The notes: generated by a model from the letters alone, not told the origin. A stretch of 64,000 bases of DNA from Paludifilum halophilum (GCF_002245355.1 NZ_NOWF01000002.1:1-64000); one strand, 5' to 3'; shown: positions 1-7,859, numbered from the stretch's first letter. A program made the numbers and translations.

Positions 1-105
1 GTAGCTAAATACAAGACACTCAAGGCAAACATAGCCCAGTTGACGATGCGGAATACCGGTTTTGACCTCGTCACAGAGCGAGCATTTTCCCCCGTATACA
101 AACAT
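1..105 (-). CDS. Small two-CxxC zinc-ribbon-like protein (partial, C-terminus cut by window start)
   Basis: The minus strand opens with ATG at 105 after a good ribosome binding site (GAGGAGGGG, about 120-127) and stays open to the window edge. The visible 35 residues contain CSLC near residue 8 and CLEC near residue 28, two CxxC pairs spaced like a small zinc ribbon. Such proteins are common among phage early genes, and the neighbours here are phage-like. No function can be assigned. The reading frame and ribosome binding site are seen directly; zinc binding is inferred. Confidence 0.5.
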   Translation of the reverse strand, partial: MFVYGGKCSLCDEVKTGIPHRQLGYVCLECLVFSY

Positions 106-215
106 TAGACCGTCCCCTCCTCTACCACCCTTGATTTCCAGTTCCGTTTTTATCCTGAGCCCTCCACCTTGGTCGTGTGTCCGGGGATTAAGGCTCCCCG
201 GCGGCCTGTAGTTTT

Positions 216-782
216 TCACTCAACTTCCACTTTGAACTTGATCTCGCCAGGCGTGACCATGACGCCTTCCACCCGTTCCCCGTCTTCGGTGTAGACCCAG
301 CCATCTTTCACCTGGGCTTTCTTTTTCAGATTCCGTTTGTTCGGCTCTTCCTTCACCCGGACCAGATCCGGCCGATTTTCTTTCATCCAGCGGAGAAGAT
401 CGTCTTCACGATAGTCCCATTTGTCCGGAGACTTGCGAGCCATCAGCTTTCCAAAAGGTCGTTTAACCGTCTTCTCTCTCGGGTTCTCTTTTAGTCGGCA
501 TTCATGATACTCCCGGAGAAGGCCCTCGAGGCGATCAATTTCCTCACGATCCTCTTTTGTGACCTCAGCCAGCCATAGGTGGATCTCTTCAATCAACCGG
601 TCCCGCTCCTGCTCTTTCGCTTCGATCTGACTTTTCCGGTGCTGAATCTGCTTCAATGCGCAATCAATGTCCATCGAGGTCGTGATCCGTTCCACCGGTT
701 TTTTCAGGAACAAATCCTCCACTTTTGGAGCTTGAGTATTTCCGGTCGGTGCATCCAGAATCCGTTTGTAATCCACGGCCAT
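216..782 (-). CDS. Host-nuclease inhibitor Gam-like phage protein
   Basis: This 188-residue protein has a long charged coiled coil (about residues 35-100, rich in E, K, R and Q), then a basic segment and a short beta-rich tail. That order matches the phage Mu Gam / host-nuclease inhibitor family, whose members bind double-stranded DNA ends and shield them from RecBCD/AddAB-type exonucleases. The start MAVDYKRI at 782 is preferred because AAGGAGG lies just upstream. The frame is open further, to an ATG at 872, but that extension is Pro/Ser-rich and looks non-coding. It lies in the minus-strand early module of the skin-like element. The family call rests on domain architecture rather than a unique motif. 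Confidence 0.6.
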   Translation of the reverse strand: MAVDYKRILDAPTGNTQAPKVEDLFLKKPVERITTSMDIDCALKQIQHRKSQIEAKEQERDRLIEEIHLWLAEVTKEDREEIDRLEGLLREYHECRLKENPREKTVKRPFGKLMARKSPDKWDYREDDLLRWMKENRPDLVRVKEEPNKRNLKKKAQVKDGWVYTEDGERVEGVMVTPGEIKFKVEVE

Positions 783-868
783 GTGGCATTCCTCCTTGGA
801 GATTTGATTTACGCGGCGGGTTGGGGCGGAATCGGCGGGAGAGGACGGGGGGTTTCGATTACCGGCTT

Positions 869-928
869 TCATCCTGACCCGGCTCCTTCCCCTCGCTTGC
901 AGTGCGGACAGGTGGTGCTGAAATCCAT
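869..928 (-). CDS. Possible 19-residue CPHC leader-like ORF
   Basis: A 19-codon frame starts at ATG 928 behind a GGGGGGAT ribosome binding site and ends at 869. It contains one CPHC motif. It sits just upstream of the Gam-like gene in the same direction. It could be a tiny phage protein, a leader peptide or chance; the good ribosome binding site is the only positive evidence. Confidence 0.25.
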   Translation of the reverse strand: MDFSTTCPHCKRGEGAGSG

Positions 929-1011
929 CTCAGATCCCCCCGGTGGTTTTGGATAAGTGACGGTCGATCTGGTGCCCGACCTCGTTCCCTTTGATGTTTT
1001 TCTCAGGTGTG

Positions 1012-1221
1012 CTAAACTTGGGTGTAAGGTTTTTCTTCTCTCCCCACCACTCTGAGGGTGGGCTTTTTCTCTACAATCGGACTGTAGTATCCGACTCGAA
1101 GCAGTGCCGCCATAGTCGGCATCATGTCACCGACAATCACACTACCGTCGTTGAACACCACCCGGACCATCGGACCATCATCGTCGTAAAACCCCGTGAC
1201 CCGCTTCACACCGTGGAGCAT
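1012..1221 (-). CDS. Hypothetical small phage protein (69 aa)
   Basis: The start at 1221 (MLHGVKRVTG) is chosen because AAAGGAGGTG lies directly before it. The longer frame to 1296 overlaps the small gene upstream. The protein looks like a small beta-rich domain with a hydrophobic core and no transmembrane segment. The family is not recognised. It is the second gene of a tight pair with 1227-1316: the upstream gene's stop codon overlaps this gene's ribosome binding site, so translation is probably coupled. Confidence 0.5.
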   Translation of the reverse strand: MLHGVKRVTGFYDDDGPMVRVVFNDGSVIVGDMMPTMAALLRVGYYSPIVEKKPTLRVVGREEKPYTQV

Positions 1222-1226
1222 GGTTT

Positions 1227-1316
1227 TCACCTCCTTTCGCCTCCAAAGCGGACTTCCAAGATCCAGTGACGAAGTTCTTTTGGGAAAGAGAGCCATTCCC
1301 GCGGCTTGATTCGCAT
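1227..1316 (-). CDS. Very small basic phage protein (29 aa)
   Basis: The ATG at 1316 follows a near-perfect AAAGGAGGTGAAATCC ribosome binding site. The frame ends in AGG AGG TGA, so its stop overlaps the ribosome binding site of the next gene. The peptide is basic and aromatic (begins MRIKPREWLSF, ends FGGERR). Proteins of this size and composition are common in phage early operons of Bacillota. The function is unknown; the ribosome binding site and coupling argue that it is translated. Confidence 0.5.
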   Translation of the reverse strand: MRIKPREWLSFPKELRHWILEVRFGGERR

Positions 1317-1356
1317 GGATTTCACCTCCTTTTCGTGGTATAATGAAGTTGGTTGA

Positions 1357-1875
1357 TTACCTAGCGCCCTGCGGGGCGCTTTTCTTTTTGATATAACCCC
1401 GCTCTTCCATCTTCCGCCGGTGCTCCCTCCACATGTCGGTCCAGGATAGACCGTATTCCTGACAGTAGACGGCGACCAAATGGCTAAGACACACGATAAC
1501 GTCGATCGATTCGATCAGCGTATCCTTGATATCATCGTGCCGGCCACGGTCCGGTCGGTTCACCGAGCTCGTCGCTGAGATTTGTTCCATCGCTTCCTGC
1601 AGCTCCTCCAGCGCTTTCTCCCGGACGGCGGACCGGTGGAGATCGACGTTGTCGAGCCATCCCATCCAAGCACCGCCGGTGTACTCGCTGGCTACCTCGA
1701 AGGCAAACCGCGGATCATCCTTGATTTGCATCACCCTGGATGCCACATCCCGGGGAATAGAAGCCCTTCCTGTTTCATAGGCACTGATCGCTTCCCGTGA
1801 GACATTCATTGCCTGGGAAAACTTCAGCTGTGACTCCCCCTCACGAACATTCCTCAGAACATTACCAACTGCCAC
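1357..1875 (-). CDS. XRE-family HTH protein with C-terminal helical domain
   Basis: The 172-residue protein has an N-terminal helix-turn-helix of the Cro/C1 (XRE) type at about residues 8-50: a QLKFSQAMNVSREAIS segment followed by YETGRASIP, the typical 'Y/WExGR' end of the motif. A long alpha-helical region follows (about 75-150), then a basic tail. Phage proteins of this kind act as small regulators. The gene lies in the minus-strand early operon of the skin-like element. The target is unknown. Confidence 0.65.
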   Translation of the reverse strand: MAVGNVLRNVREGESQLKFSQAMNVSREAISAYETGRASIPRDVASRVMQIKDDPRFAFEVASEYTGGAWMGWLDNVDLHRSAVREKALEELQEAMEQISATSSVNRPDRGRHDDIKDTLIESIDVIVCLSHLVAVYCQEYGLSWTDMWREHRRKMEERGYIKKKSAPQGAR

Positions 1876-1900
1876 TCTTTTTCAGCTCCTTCCTTACCAT

Positions 1901-2077
1901 TCAGAGATTATTTAGTCTGTTACGTTTTTGTTGATCCCAAATTACCCAGTTGATTTTTTGGATCTCATCCAGTCGGCGCTTTTTCTCCTGCTCCGTAATT
2001 TGAGGAGCAACCACATGAACCGTGGTGTTACCGATGAAATAGGTAGCGTCATATTTATCTGGCTTGGCTCTGGACAT
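1901..2077 (-). CDS. Small conserved element protein, paralogue of 5305-5457
   Basis: This 58-residue protein starts at ATG 2077. Its core (DATYFIGNTTVHVVAPQIT) closely matches that of the gene at 5305-5457 (DATFKIGNTTIFVVAPKIT), and both continue into a helix with a VIW motif. The family is not recognised. The short beta-hairpin followed by a charged helix suggests a protein-protein adaptor. Two divergent copies near both sides of the regulatory region suggest a real, selected gene rather than a shadow ORF. Confidence 0.55.
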   Translation of the reverse strand: MSRAKPDKYDATYFIGNTTVHVVAPQITEQEKKRRLDEIQKINWVIWDQQKRNRLNNL

Positions 2078-2090
2078 TGGGATCACGCTC

Positions 2091-2345
2091 CTATTCGCCT
2101 GCTCCGGCGAGAATTAGTTCACCGTCTGCGCTATCAAGAAGAATCTTACGGGGGACGATCGACACGAGTTCACGACATTTAGCGATAGCCAAAAACCACT
2201 TCTCTCCATCCGTCGCTTTGTCAAATTCCTCAAGCTCATCCAAGGCGTCTCTTGCGGCTTCGTAATCGCGACATTTGGTAATGAGATACAAAGTTGACTC
2301 TTCAAGGTGTCGGTAAACGGCTTGGATGATGCGATCTTTGGTCAA
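2091..2345 (-). CDS. Hypothetical helical phage protein (84 aa)
   Basis: An acidic, predominantly helical protein of 84 residues without a recognised motif. Its start at 2345 overlaps the stop of the ORF6N gene at 2342 by four bases (ATGA), a translational-coupling arrangement typical of operons. It belongs to the minus-strand early module of the element. The function is unknown. Confidence 0.5.
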   Translation of the reverse strand: MTKDRIIQAVYRHLEESTLYLITKCRDYEAARDALDELEEFDKATDGEKWFLAIAKCRELVSIVPRKILLDSADGELILAGAGE

Positions 2346-3118
2346 TGGGTTTTCACCCCTTTCTTGTAGATTCTAATGCCCTTTTTACGTGCAATCTCGT
2401 GAAACTGCTTTAAGGCTGATTCGTTATATAGCCAGTTGGGAACCATCTTGGAACTATGGGCGGATTTATCGAGTACCTGTTCTGCGTATTCATCCGATTT
2501 CAGACCGAACTCGTTTGCCAACCGTCCAACCATGTTGCCTGTGATCCCGAGGATTTTGCCAATTTCGCCAGCCTTGTACTTGGCTTCGGTCTTTGGTAGT
2601 TCGATCAGGCGCTGACCGGTTACAAACTCCGTTGCAACGGAGGCAAGGACTTGCTTAGCGCTTCCGGAGATCTCCGGGAAATGCTTCCCAATCTCAACCA
2701 ACACTTTGGCCTTATCTACATTCAGACGCTCGTGATCAAGTGTGGGATCAGGTTGCGGATTTTGTTGAACTTGAAAGTAGGATTCGATCAAGATGTCTTG
2801 AATGTCCCAAGCCAGGTCATCACCGAAGGTTTTGACCAGGCGGAGGTATCCGGATTGAGTAAGAACAATGGTTCCTCGGTTGTTGATTTCGGATGTCCGT
2901 ATTCCGGACATCTGAAGATCACCTGGTTTTACAACGAAATAGTGTTTGCCTTCAACAAAGCGGTCCTTGTTATCGTTGAAACGCTTTCGGGCATGTCCTT
3001 CGGGGCGATTGTGGACACTATCCACATCCTTGAAGGTGATCACTCGGTGCCTGCGATACTCCTTCACGGTCATCTCGTGCTGTCGATCAGAAACTGTCAG
3101 ATGAATCACGTTGCTCAT
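2342..3118 (-). CDS. ORF6N/KilA-type phage antirepressor
   Basis: The 258-residue protein carries an N-terminal ORF6N-like DNA-binding domain (about residues 15-110), with the conserved pattern RRHRVITFKDVDSVH, then RKRFNDNKDRF and RGTIVLTQSGYLRLVKTF. The C-terminal part (about 170-250) has a second helix-turn-helix-like segment (KAGEIGKILGITGNMVGRLA), as in KilAC/antirepressor proteins. Such proteins counteract the phage repressor. The gene lies between the regulator genes and the small early genes, where antirepressors usually sit. The exact partner is not visible. Confidence 0.7.
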   Translation of the reverse strand: MSNVIHLTVSDRQHEMTVKEYRRHRVITFKDVDSVHNRPEGHARKRFNDNKDRFVEGKHYFVVKPGDLQMSGIRTSEINNRGTIVLTQSGYLRLVKTFGDDLAWDIQDILIESYFQVQQNPQPDPTLDHERLNVDKAKVLVEIGKHFPEISGSAKQVLASVATEFVTGQRLIELPKTEAKYKAGEIGKILGITGNMVGRLANEFGLKSDEYAEQVLDKSAHSSKMVPNWLYNESALKQFHEIARKKGIRIYKKGVKTH

Positions 3119-3121
3119 GTT

Positions 3122-3433
3122 TCAAGCTTCCTCCTTTTTCACTTCGATCACTTGATTCACGATCCGGTGGTTGAGGTAATGCCCCGGGAAGTCCGTGGCC
3201 CACTCCCAGAACTCACTTTCGATCTCGCCTTTCTTTTGTAACTCGTCGTCGTACAGGAAAGTCATGAGTCGGTCGGTCAACTCTTCGACCAACTCCCAAT
3301 CGTTGTCCTGAGCGCGATCTGCAATGGTAAGGATTTGGGACCGGATGTAAAATTGCTCGATCTCTTTTGTCAGCTGCCAGTTGCATCTAACCTTAACCAG
3401 ATGCCCGTTCCACTGCTCGGTTTTGAAGCTCAT
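3122..3433 (-). CDS. Hypothetical phage protein (103 aa)
   Basis: The start at 3433 (MSFKTEQWNG) is preferred because ATAAGGAGGCG precedes it. The protein is acidic and helical, rich in W, E and D, with no recognisable catalytic motif. It sits three bases upstream of the ORF6N gene and just after the small XRE gene, all in one direction, so it is part of the same early transcript. No function can be given. Confidence 0.5.
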   Translation of the reverse strand: MSFKTEQWNGHLVKVRCNWQLTKEIEQFYIRSQILTIADRAQDNDWELVEELTDRLMTFLYDDELQKKGEIESEFWEWATDFPGHYLNHRIVNQVIEVKKEEA

Positions 3434-3486
3434 CTGGATCGCCTCCTTATCCGGTTTGAGTTTGGAAACACCCGTTACGATCGGGA

Positions 3487-3738
3487 TCATATCAGTCGAC
3501 CCCCACAGACAGACATGTCTGTCTTGTTAGAGGGCGAAAAAATCTCGTTTGGATCAACTTTGAGTATTCTGGCAAGCTCAAGTAAATTATCCGAGGATGG
3601 TCTCACTATACCCCTTTCCCACCTTGAAATGATTGTTGGATCTTTAGCTTTTGGGAATTTTTGACCCAATTCGTATTGGGTGAGATCCAATGAAATCCGT
3701 AATTCCTTGATGCGGTTGGGATGTCTTTTAAGTTTCAT
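3487..3738 (-). CDS. Small XRE-family repressor (Cro-like)
   Basis: This 83-residue protein is essentially one helix-turn-helix: RIKELRISLDLTQYELGQKF, a loop, PTIISRWERGIVRPS, then a C-terminal stabilising helix with LELARILKVDPNEIF. That is the classical Cro/C1 pattern. The start at 3738 is chosen for its TGAGGTGACAG ribosome binding site. It is divergent from the larger regulator at 3903 across a 164-bp intergenic region with three AGAC/GTCT palindromes, so it probably forms one arm of the lysogeny-type switch of the element. Confidence 0.7.
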   Translation of the reverse strand: MKLKRHPNRIKELRISLDLTQYELGQKFPKAKDPTIISRWERGIVRPSSDNLLELARILKVDPNEIFSPSNKTDMSVCGGRLI

Positions 3739-3757
3739 TACTGTCACCTCACAATCA

Positions 3758-3860
3758 AGACTGTTTTGTCTAACGACAGTTTATTATGCGTTCAATCTCA
3801 TTGTCAAGACTTTTTTGTCTAAATCGGTGCAGCACGGTCTAAATATTGACTTGTTTGTCT
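3758..3860. promoter_or_regulatory. Divergent operator region with three AGAC-N6-GTCT palindromes
   Basis: Between the divergent regulators are three short dyads of the same form: AGAC-TGTTTT-GTCT (3758-3771), AGAC-TTTTTT-GTCT (3807-3820) and TGAC-TTGTTT-GTCT (3847-3860). Each has six T-rich bases between the arms. Repeated, evenly built dyads between two opposed XRE genes are what a phage repressor operator looks like. Which protein binds is inferred. Confidence 0.6.
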
Positions 3861-3902
3861 AGACTCGAATAAAATGAAGTGTGATGAAAGGCGGTCTGGA
3901 TA

Positions 3903-5087
3903 ATGAGTTACGCATATTTGCTAAAGAAATACATTAAAAAGTCCGGTAAGACCCTTGAACAAATTTCAAAAGAGTGCTCAGTAAAAGGTGTTGCCGTGCA
4001 CCCAACTTACATTAGTAAGCTACGCTTGGGTCAACGTCCTGCACCTTCCGAAGAAATCACAAAAACTTTAGCCGAAGTAACAGGCGGGGATCCACAAAGA
4101 CTTATTATTGAAGGATATATGGATAAAACCCCGCCGGCAGTCAGGAGTTTAATAAAAGATGTAAACGACATAGATGCCATTTTTAATGAATTTGAAAGTG
4201 TTGAGGAAGCTTTAAATCGGTCTATAGAAGCTTATATAGATTTAAGCACTGATATTGGCGATGAGATCAATGTAAATGATCATATCTATAGATTGGTAGC
4301 AGATCTAGCTAAAGAAGATAAAATGAAAATCGAAAAAAACAACTATACGCCGCAAGAATTTAAGAAAATCACACTAGAAAATTTGAGCGCAAAAAACAAA
4401 TTCTTAATTTTTATATACATGGCTCGCCTCGCCGAGATGCAAGGTGAAAATCTTTATGATCTTGTGAAGAGGGTTGAGGATACAAAAAACACTGGATCCC
4501 AAGATCTTATACTTCAAAAATACAAGAACGCGCCTCCTGTATTAAATTACTCAAATGACAGAGCAGACAACCCCAAACTGGAAACGAAGCAAAATGTATT
4601 TGGAGAAAAAATAAAACGGCTGCGACTTGAGCGCAACCTCACCATAAACGAACTTGCAGACATGACAGACTTAGATCCGCAGCATCTTGCTGATCTTGAA
4701 GAAGGTAAACATGAACCCGAATGGAACGCAATTAGTGAACTCGCTGAACCATTAAACATCTCTGAGTTTGAGTTGGCCAAAGGAACACCTTATGAAATCT
4801 CTCAAGAAACCTTGGAGAAAATGAGAAAACAAGCGTTAGCAGCATCGGAAATGATTGCTCAGATTTCCAAATCACTTGAACCTACCATGAAGGTGTACCA
4901 AACTGTATTTAAGGCCTTCCAAGAAAGCATCGATAATATTTTAGACTCAGCTGAATTTAAACGATTCATGGAAAGTATCCAAGAAATAACTAAAGCAGCT
5001 CGTGAAGTTCAGAAAGAAAATGAATCCATCAACGCTATGCTTCCAGAGAAAAACGAAAATGAGGAGAAGAAGGAGGACCCGGAATGA
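3903..5087 (+). CDS. Large regulator with two helix-turn-helix regions (394 aa)
   Basis: The N-terminal 70 residues look like a helix-turn-helix (TLEQISKECSVKGVAVHPTY, then ISKLRLGQRPAPS). A second, clearer XRE domain lies at about 233-295 (EKIKRLRLERNLTINELADM, LDPQHLADLEEGKHEP). The middle region (90-200) and the last 100 residues are helical and acidic, the latter coiled-coil-like. The start ATG follows GAAAGGCGG. It is divergent from the minus-strand early genes, so it is a candidate for the element's master repressor. AT-rich codon use contrasts with the GC-rich cobalamin operon and fits mobile DNA. Confidence 0.6.
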   Translation: MSYAYLLKKYIKKSGKTLEQISKECSVKGVAVHPTYISKLRLGQRPAPSEEITKTLAEVTGGDPQRLIIEGYMDKTPPAVRSLIKDVNDIDAIFNEFESVEEALNRSIEAYIDLSTDIGDEINVNDHIYRLVADLAKEDKMKIEKNNYTPQEFKKITLENLSAKNKFLIFIYMARLAEMQGENLYDLVKRVEDTKNTGSQDLILQKYKNAPPVLNYSNDRADNPKLETKQNVFGEKIKRLRLERNLTINELADMTDLDPQHLADLEEGKHEPEWNAISELAEPLNISEFELAKGTPYEISQETLEKMRKQALAASEMIAQISKSLEPTMKVYQTVFKAFQESIDNILDSAEFKRFMESIQEITKAAREVQKENESINAMLPEKNENEEKKEDPE

Positions 5088-5311
5088 GTGATGAAATCAA
5101 GGACATGCTGCAGGCGATTCTAGGACGTTTGGACGAGCAGGGAGCAGAAATGAAGGCTATACGAGAGGATGTCCAATCCATCCGCAAAGAAATGTCCACA
5201 AAGGTAGATGTGGAAGAGCTCCGAGAAGATATCCACACCTTAATCGAGCTGTACGGAGAACAACAACATGAAGTCAGGAAATTAAAACGAAAAGTCAAGG
5301 AAGATCAATAG
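5084..5311 (+). CDS. Small coiled-coil protein (75 aa)
   Basis: The start overlaps the stop of the preceding regulator by four bases (ATGA), which indicates coupled translation. The protein is almost entirely a charged coiled coil: repeated I/L/M at heptad spacing with E, R and K between, for example MKAIREDVQSIRKEMSTKVD. Similar small coiled-coil proteins follow repressor genes in prophage elements. No enzymatic feature is present. It probably oligomerises or binds the upstream regulator, which is inference from coupling only. Confidence 0.5.
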   Translation: MSDEIKDMLQAILGRLDEQGAEMKAIREDVQSIRKEMSTKVDVEELREDIHTLIELYGEQQHEVRKLKRKVKEDQ

Positions 5312-5457
5312 TACAGTTCCCTCCAAATGATCCAGATCACCTGCTTTACTTCCTCCAGCCTGGCCTGCCTTTCCTCTTCCGTAATTTTCGGTGCCACGAC
5401 AAAGATCGTGGTATTTCCAATCTTGAAGGTGGCATCATGTTCTTTCCCATCCCGCAT
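5305..5457 (-). CDS. Small conserved element protein, paralogue of 1901-2077
   Basis: A 50-codon minus-strand frame starts at ATG 5457 behind CGAGGTGAG and ends at 5305, overlapping the convergent coiled-coil gene by seven bases. The core GNTTIFVVAPKITEEERQ closely matches that of the 58-residue protein at 1901-2077. It lies between two plus-strand genes, which is unusual unless it has its own promoter. The function is unknown; the clear paralogy makes it likely to be real. Confidence 0.55.
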   Translation of the reverse strand: MRDGKEHDATFKIGNTTIFVVAPKITEEERQARLEEVKQVIWIIWRELYY

Positions 5458-5536
5458 GGTTTCTCACCTCGATAAACTATATGCGGGATTGTTGTATGGA
5501 CGGACATCCGAATATAATGATCGCAGGAGGTTGATC

Positions 5537-7078
5537 ATGGAAAGGGTTTGTATGTATCTCAGGAAGTCGAGAGCAGATGTGGAAGCGGAAGCCAGAGGTG
5601 AAGGAGAAACCTTGGCGAAGCATAAAAAAGCTTTGCTTGCCGTAGCCAAACAACAGGATTTGAACGTTATCCAGATCAGGCAGGAAATTGTATCCGGGGA
5701 AAGTCTCATCCACCGCTCTGAGATGATGGAACTACTCAAAGAAGTGGAAGCAGGACGATATGACGCTGTTCTCGTCATGGATATGGATCGTTTGGGACGG
5801 GGAAACATGCGAGAACAAGGGATCATCCTGGAGACCTTCCAAAAATCCGGAACGAAGATTATCACCCCCCGAAAAGTATACAATCTTCGGGATGAATGGG
5901 ATGAGGAGTATTCCGAGTTTGAAGCATTCATGGCCAGAAAGGAACTCAAAGTGATCACGCGCCGGTTGCAGGGTGGGCGGGTTCGATCGGTTGAAGAGGG
6001 AAATTATATCGCAACCCGGCCACCCTATGGATACCAAATCATCGAGGACAATAAAGGCCGGTACTTAGTACCCGATCCCGACCAAGGACCCGTTGTGAAA
6101 ATGATTTTCCAATGGTACACCCATGAGGATCCCGGAGAACGGATGGGGGCCAACAAGATTGCGAACGAGTTAAACCGGCTCGGATACCGAAGTTACACGG
6201 GAAAATTGTGGACCGCCCCTTCCGTCTTGACGATCATCAAAAATGCGGTCTATGCCGGCCGCATTCAATGGAAAAAGAAGGAGTACAGCAAATCCTCAAC
6301 TCCTCTTAAGCGACGGGAGTCAAAAACACGATCCCAAGATGAGTGGATTGATGTAAAAGGAAAACACGAACCTCTTGTCACGATGGACATGTACCTAAAA
6401 GCACAAGACATTCTCAAACGCAAATATCATATCCCTTATCAGCTGGAAAACGGAGTAACCAACCCCCTTGCCGGATTGATTCGTTGCAATATGTGTGGAT
6501 CATCCATGGTATATCGTCCTTATACGAAACAACCCGCTCACTTGAAATGCTATAATCGCCATTGCGAAAATCGGAGTACCCGTTTTTCATATGTTGAGGA
6601 GCGATTAATTGACGTCTTGGATCAATGGCTCCGTGAATACCGGTTAGAGTGGGATACCAACCAACGCCCCGATCAGTCCATGGACACGATTGAATTAAAA
6701 GAGGCTGCTTTGAGAACCCAAAAACAAGAACTCAAAAATTTGGAGACCCAACGAGGGCGGCTGCACGACCTGCTGGAACGTGGAATTTATGACGAAGAAA
6801 CCTTCTTGGAACGTTCACAACAAATCGCCAACCGGATCCACGAAGTTCGAGAAGCCCTCAAAACCACAAATCAAGAGTTAGAAAAGGAAAAAGCCCGAGC
6901 TAAAGCCCAGGTGGACATCATCCCAAAAGTAGAACATGTCTTAGGGCTTTATCCTCAGCTGCAAGATCCCAAACAAAAAAACACTCTTCTCAAGAGTGTT
7001 CTGGACTATGCTGTATATCGGAAAGAGAAGCATCAACGTGGGGATGAGTTTACATTGACAGTTCATCCTAAACTTTAA
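5537..7078 (+). CDS. spoIVCA: Large serine recombinase of the sigK-intervening element (SpoIVCA-like)
   Basis: This 513-residue protein starts at ATG 5537 behind AGGAGG. Domains in order are: resolvase catalytic domain (1-150) with the nucleophile region [13 protein letters not shown] and the MDMDRLGRG motif; recombinase domain (about 160-270, RPPYGYQI); a zinc ribbon with CNMC and a later CYNRHC pair (about 315-350); and a coiled coil (about 390-470). In B. subtilis, SpoIVCA excises the skin element from sigK in the mother cell. This gene ends inside the tail of the sigK N-terminal half and is convergent with it, exactly the spoIVCA/spoIVCB arrangement, so it is the probable excisionase-integrase here. 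The symbol is given by synteny and family. Confidence 0.85.
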   Translation: MERVCMYLRKSRADVEAEARGEGETLAKHKKALLAVAKQQDLNVIQIRQEIVSGESLIHRSEMMELLKEVEAGRYDAVLVMDMDRLGRGNMREQGIILETFQKSGTKIITPRKVYNLRDEWDEEYSEFEAFMARKELKVITRRLQGGRVRSVEEGNYIATRPPYGYQIIEDNKGRYLVPDPDQGPVVKMIFQWYTHEDPGERMGANKIANELNRLGYRSYTGKLWTAPSVLTIIKNAVYAGRIQWKKKEYSKSSTPLKRRESKTRSQDEWIDVKGKHEPLVTMDMYLKAQDILKRKYHIPYQLENGVTNPLAGLIRCNMCGSSMVYRPYTKQPAHLKCYNRHCENRSTRFSYVEERLIDVLDQWLREYRLEWDTNQRPDQSMDTIELKEAALRTQKQELKNLETQRGRLHDLLERGIYDEETFLERSQQIANRIHEVREALKTTNQELEKEKARAKAQVDIIPKVEHVLGLYPQLQDPKQKNTLLKSVLDYAVYRKEKHQRGDEFTLTVHPKL

Positions 7079-7532
7079 CTTTACACGGATAAACCCTTAT
7101 GGTAAACTCATTCCCTTCCTTATCTGTCCCGATGGGATCATGCAACGAAACATCCTTACGCGCTTTCTTGAGAGAACGAAGGTGCATTAGAATCTCATTC
7201 TCAATACAACGGGCTGCGTACGTCGCCAGCTTCGTGCCCTTGTTGGGCCGGTAAGACTCAATGGCTTTGATCAGGCCGATGGTTCCGATAGAGATCAGAT
7301 CTTCGGTATCTTCGTTGGTGTTCTCAAACTTCTTGACAATGTGGGCTACCAGGCGCAGGTTGTGTTCGATCAGGGCATTGCGGGCTGTGGCACTTCCCTC
7401 CGCCATCTGCTTGAGGTACTTTTCTTCTTCCTTTTCACTCAGGGGTTGGGGAAAAGCATTGTTCTTGATGTAGGCAACAAAAAACATCACTTCTCGGAAC
7501 ATCAAAGCAAGGGTCGTGAACAAACCGGGCAC
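7068..7532 (-). CDS. sigK: RNA polymerase sigma-K, N-terminal half (SpoIVCB-like), interrupted by the skin-like element
   Basis: The product matches the pro-sigma-K N-terminus: a hydrophobic pro-sequence ([20 protein letters not shown]), then [12 protein letters not shown] and the region 2 core [19 protein letters not shown] and [12 protein letters not shown]. The reading matches sigma-K up to [13 protein letters not shown] and then departs for about ten codons to a stop. Region 4 is missing. GTG at 7532 follows GCGGAGGTG. In B. subtilis this gene half is completed by recombinase-driven excision in the mother cell. Sigma-K drives late spore coat and mother-cell genes. The C-terminal half (spoIIIC equivalent) should lie left of the window. 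Confidence 0.9.
   Translation of the reverse strand: MPGLFTTLALMFREVMFFVAYIKNNAFPQPLSEKEEEKYLKQMAEGSATARNALIEHNLRLVAHIVKKFENTNEDTEDLISIGTIGLIKAIESYRPNKGTKLATYAARCIENEILMHLRSLKKARKDVSLHDPIGTDKEGNEFTIRVYPCKVKV
7108..7112 (-). other. Probable recombination core (AATGA) at the sigK/element junction
   Basis: On the minus strand, AATGA occurs exactly where the sigma-K reading frame departs from the family sequence (codons for GNE then divergence). The B. subtilis skin element recombines at an AATGA core inside sigK. Position and sequence both fit; the partner site at the left end of the element is outside the window. Confidence 0.6.
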
Positions 7533-7689
7533 GCCGCCGTCACCTCCGCTCTTGCTCTGCCGAAAAACAGGTGTTATCAACATATGCGTTCGGATAAGGG
7601 CGCGTGCCTGTACGGGAAATTTAATCGATTGGTCCGCCCTCTCTTTATAATTGTCTGAAACTTTTATATACTGAAAAGATCAATCTTAC
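7185..7689. repeat. 505-bp direct repeat, copy 1 (sigK 5' end and promoter)
   Basis: This segment recurs at 18685-19189 with only about seven scattered mismatches and no indel, an offset of exactly 11,500 bp. It covers the first part of sigK (through the CIENEILM codons) and all upstream DNA to the end of the repeat. Copy 1 belongs to the longer, skin-interrupted sigK; copy 2 is truncated. Confidence 0.95.
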
Positions 7690-7692
7690 ATG

Positions 7693-7856
7693 CCCCGGGG
7701 TTGACGAAGGGACGGCCCGGGAGCTGGTGGAGGCGGCCCATCAGGTCTGCCCCTACTCGAAGGCCACTCGTGGTAACATTGACGTGACCCTCAAAGTTTT
7801 GGATACGGCTTAAGATCGATCCCGCAGGGCTCGGCTTCGATGGTGGTCCCTGATTT
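7693..7856 (+). pseudogene. Inverted duplicate of the ohrA 3' end
   Basis: These about 164 bases are the reverse complement of 11857-12019, with only about two or three differences. They encode the last roughly 40 residues of OhrA (including VCPYSKATRGNIDVTLKVLD and the stop at about 7813) plus the downstream flank. No start or N-terminal part is present, so it cannot make a functional protein. It begins three bases after the end of the 505-bp sigK repeat, which places two rearrangement breakpoints side by side. Confidence 0.9.
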
Positions 7857-7859
7857 TAT

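Noticed and set aside
7530-7689. Sigma-E promoter of sigK
   Set aside because: A CATATGTT-like -10 is present upstream of the GTG start, but no -35 at proper spacing could be matched with confidence, so no promoter feature was called.
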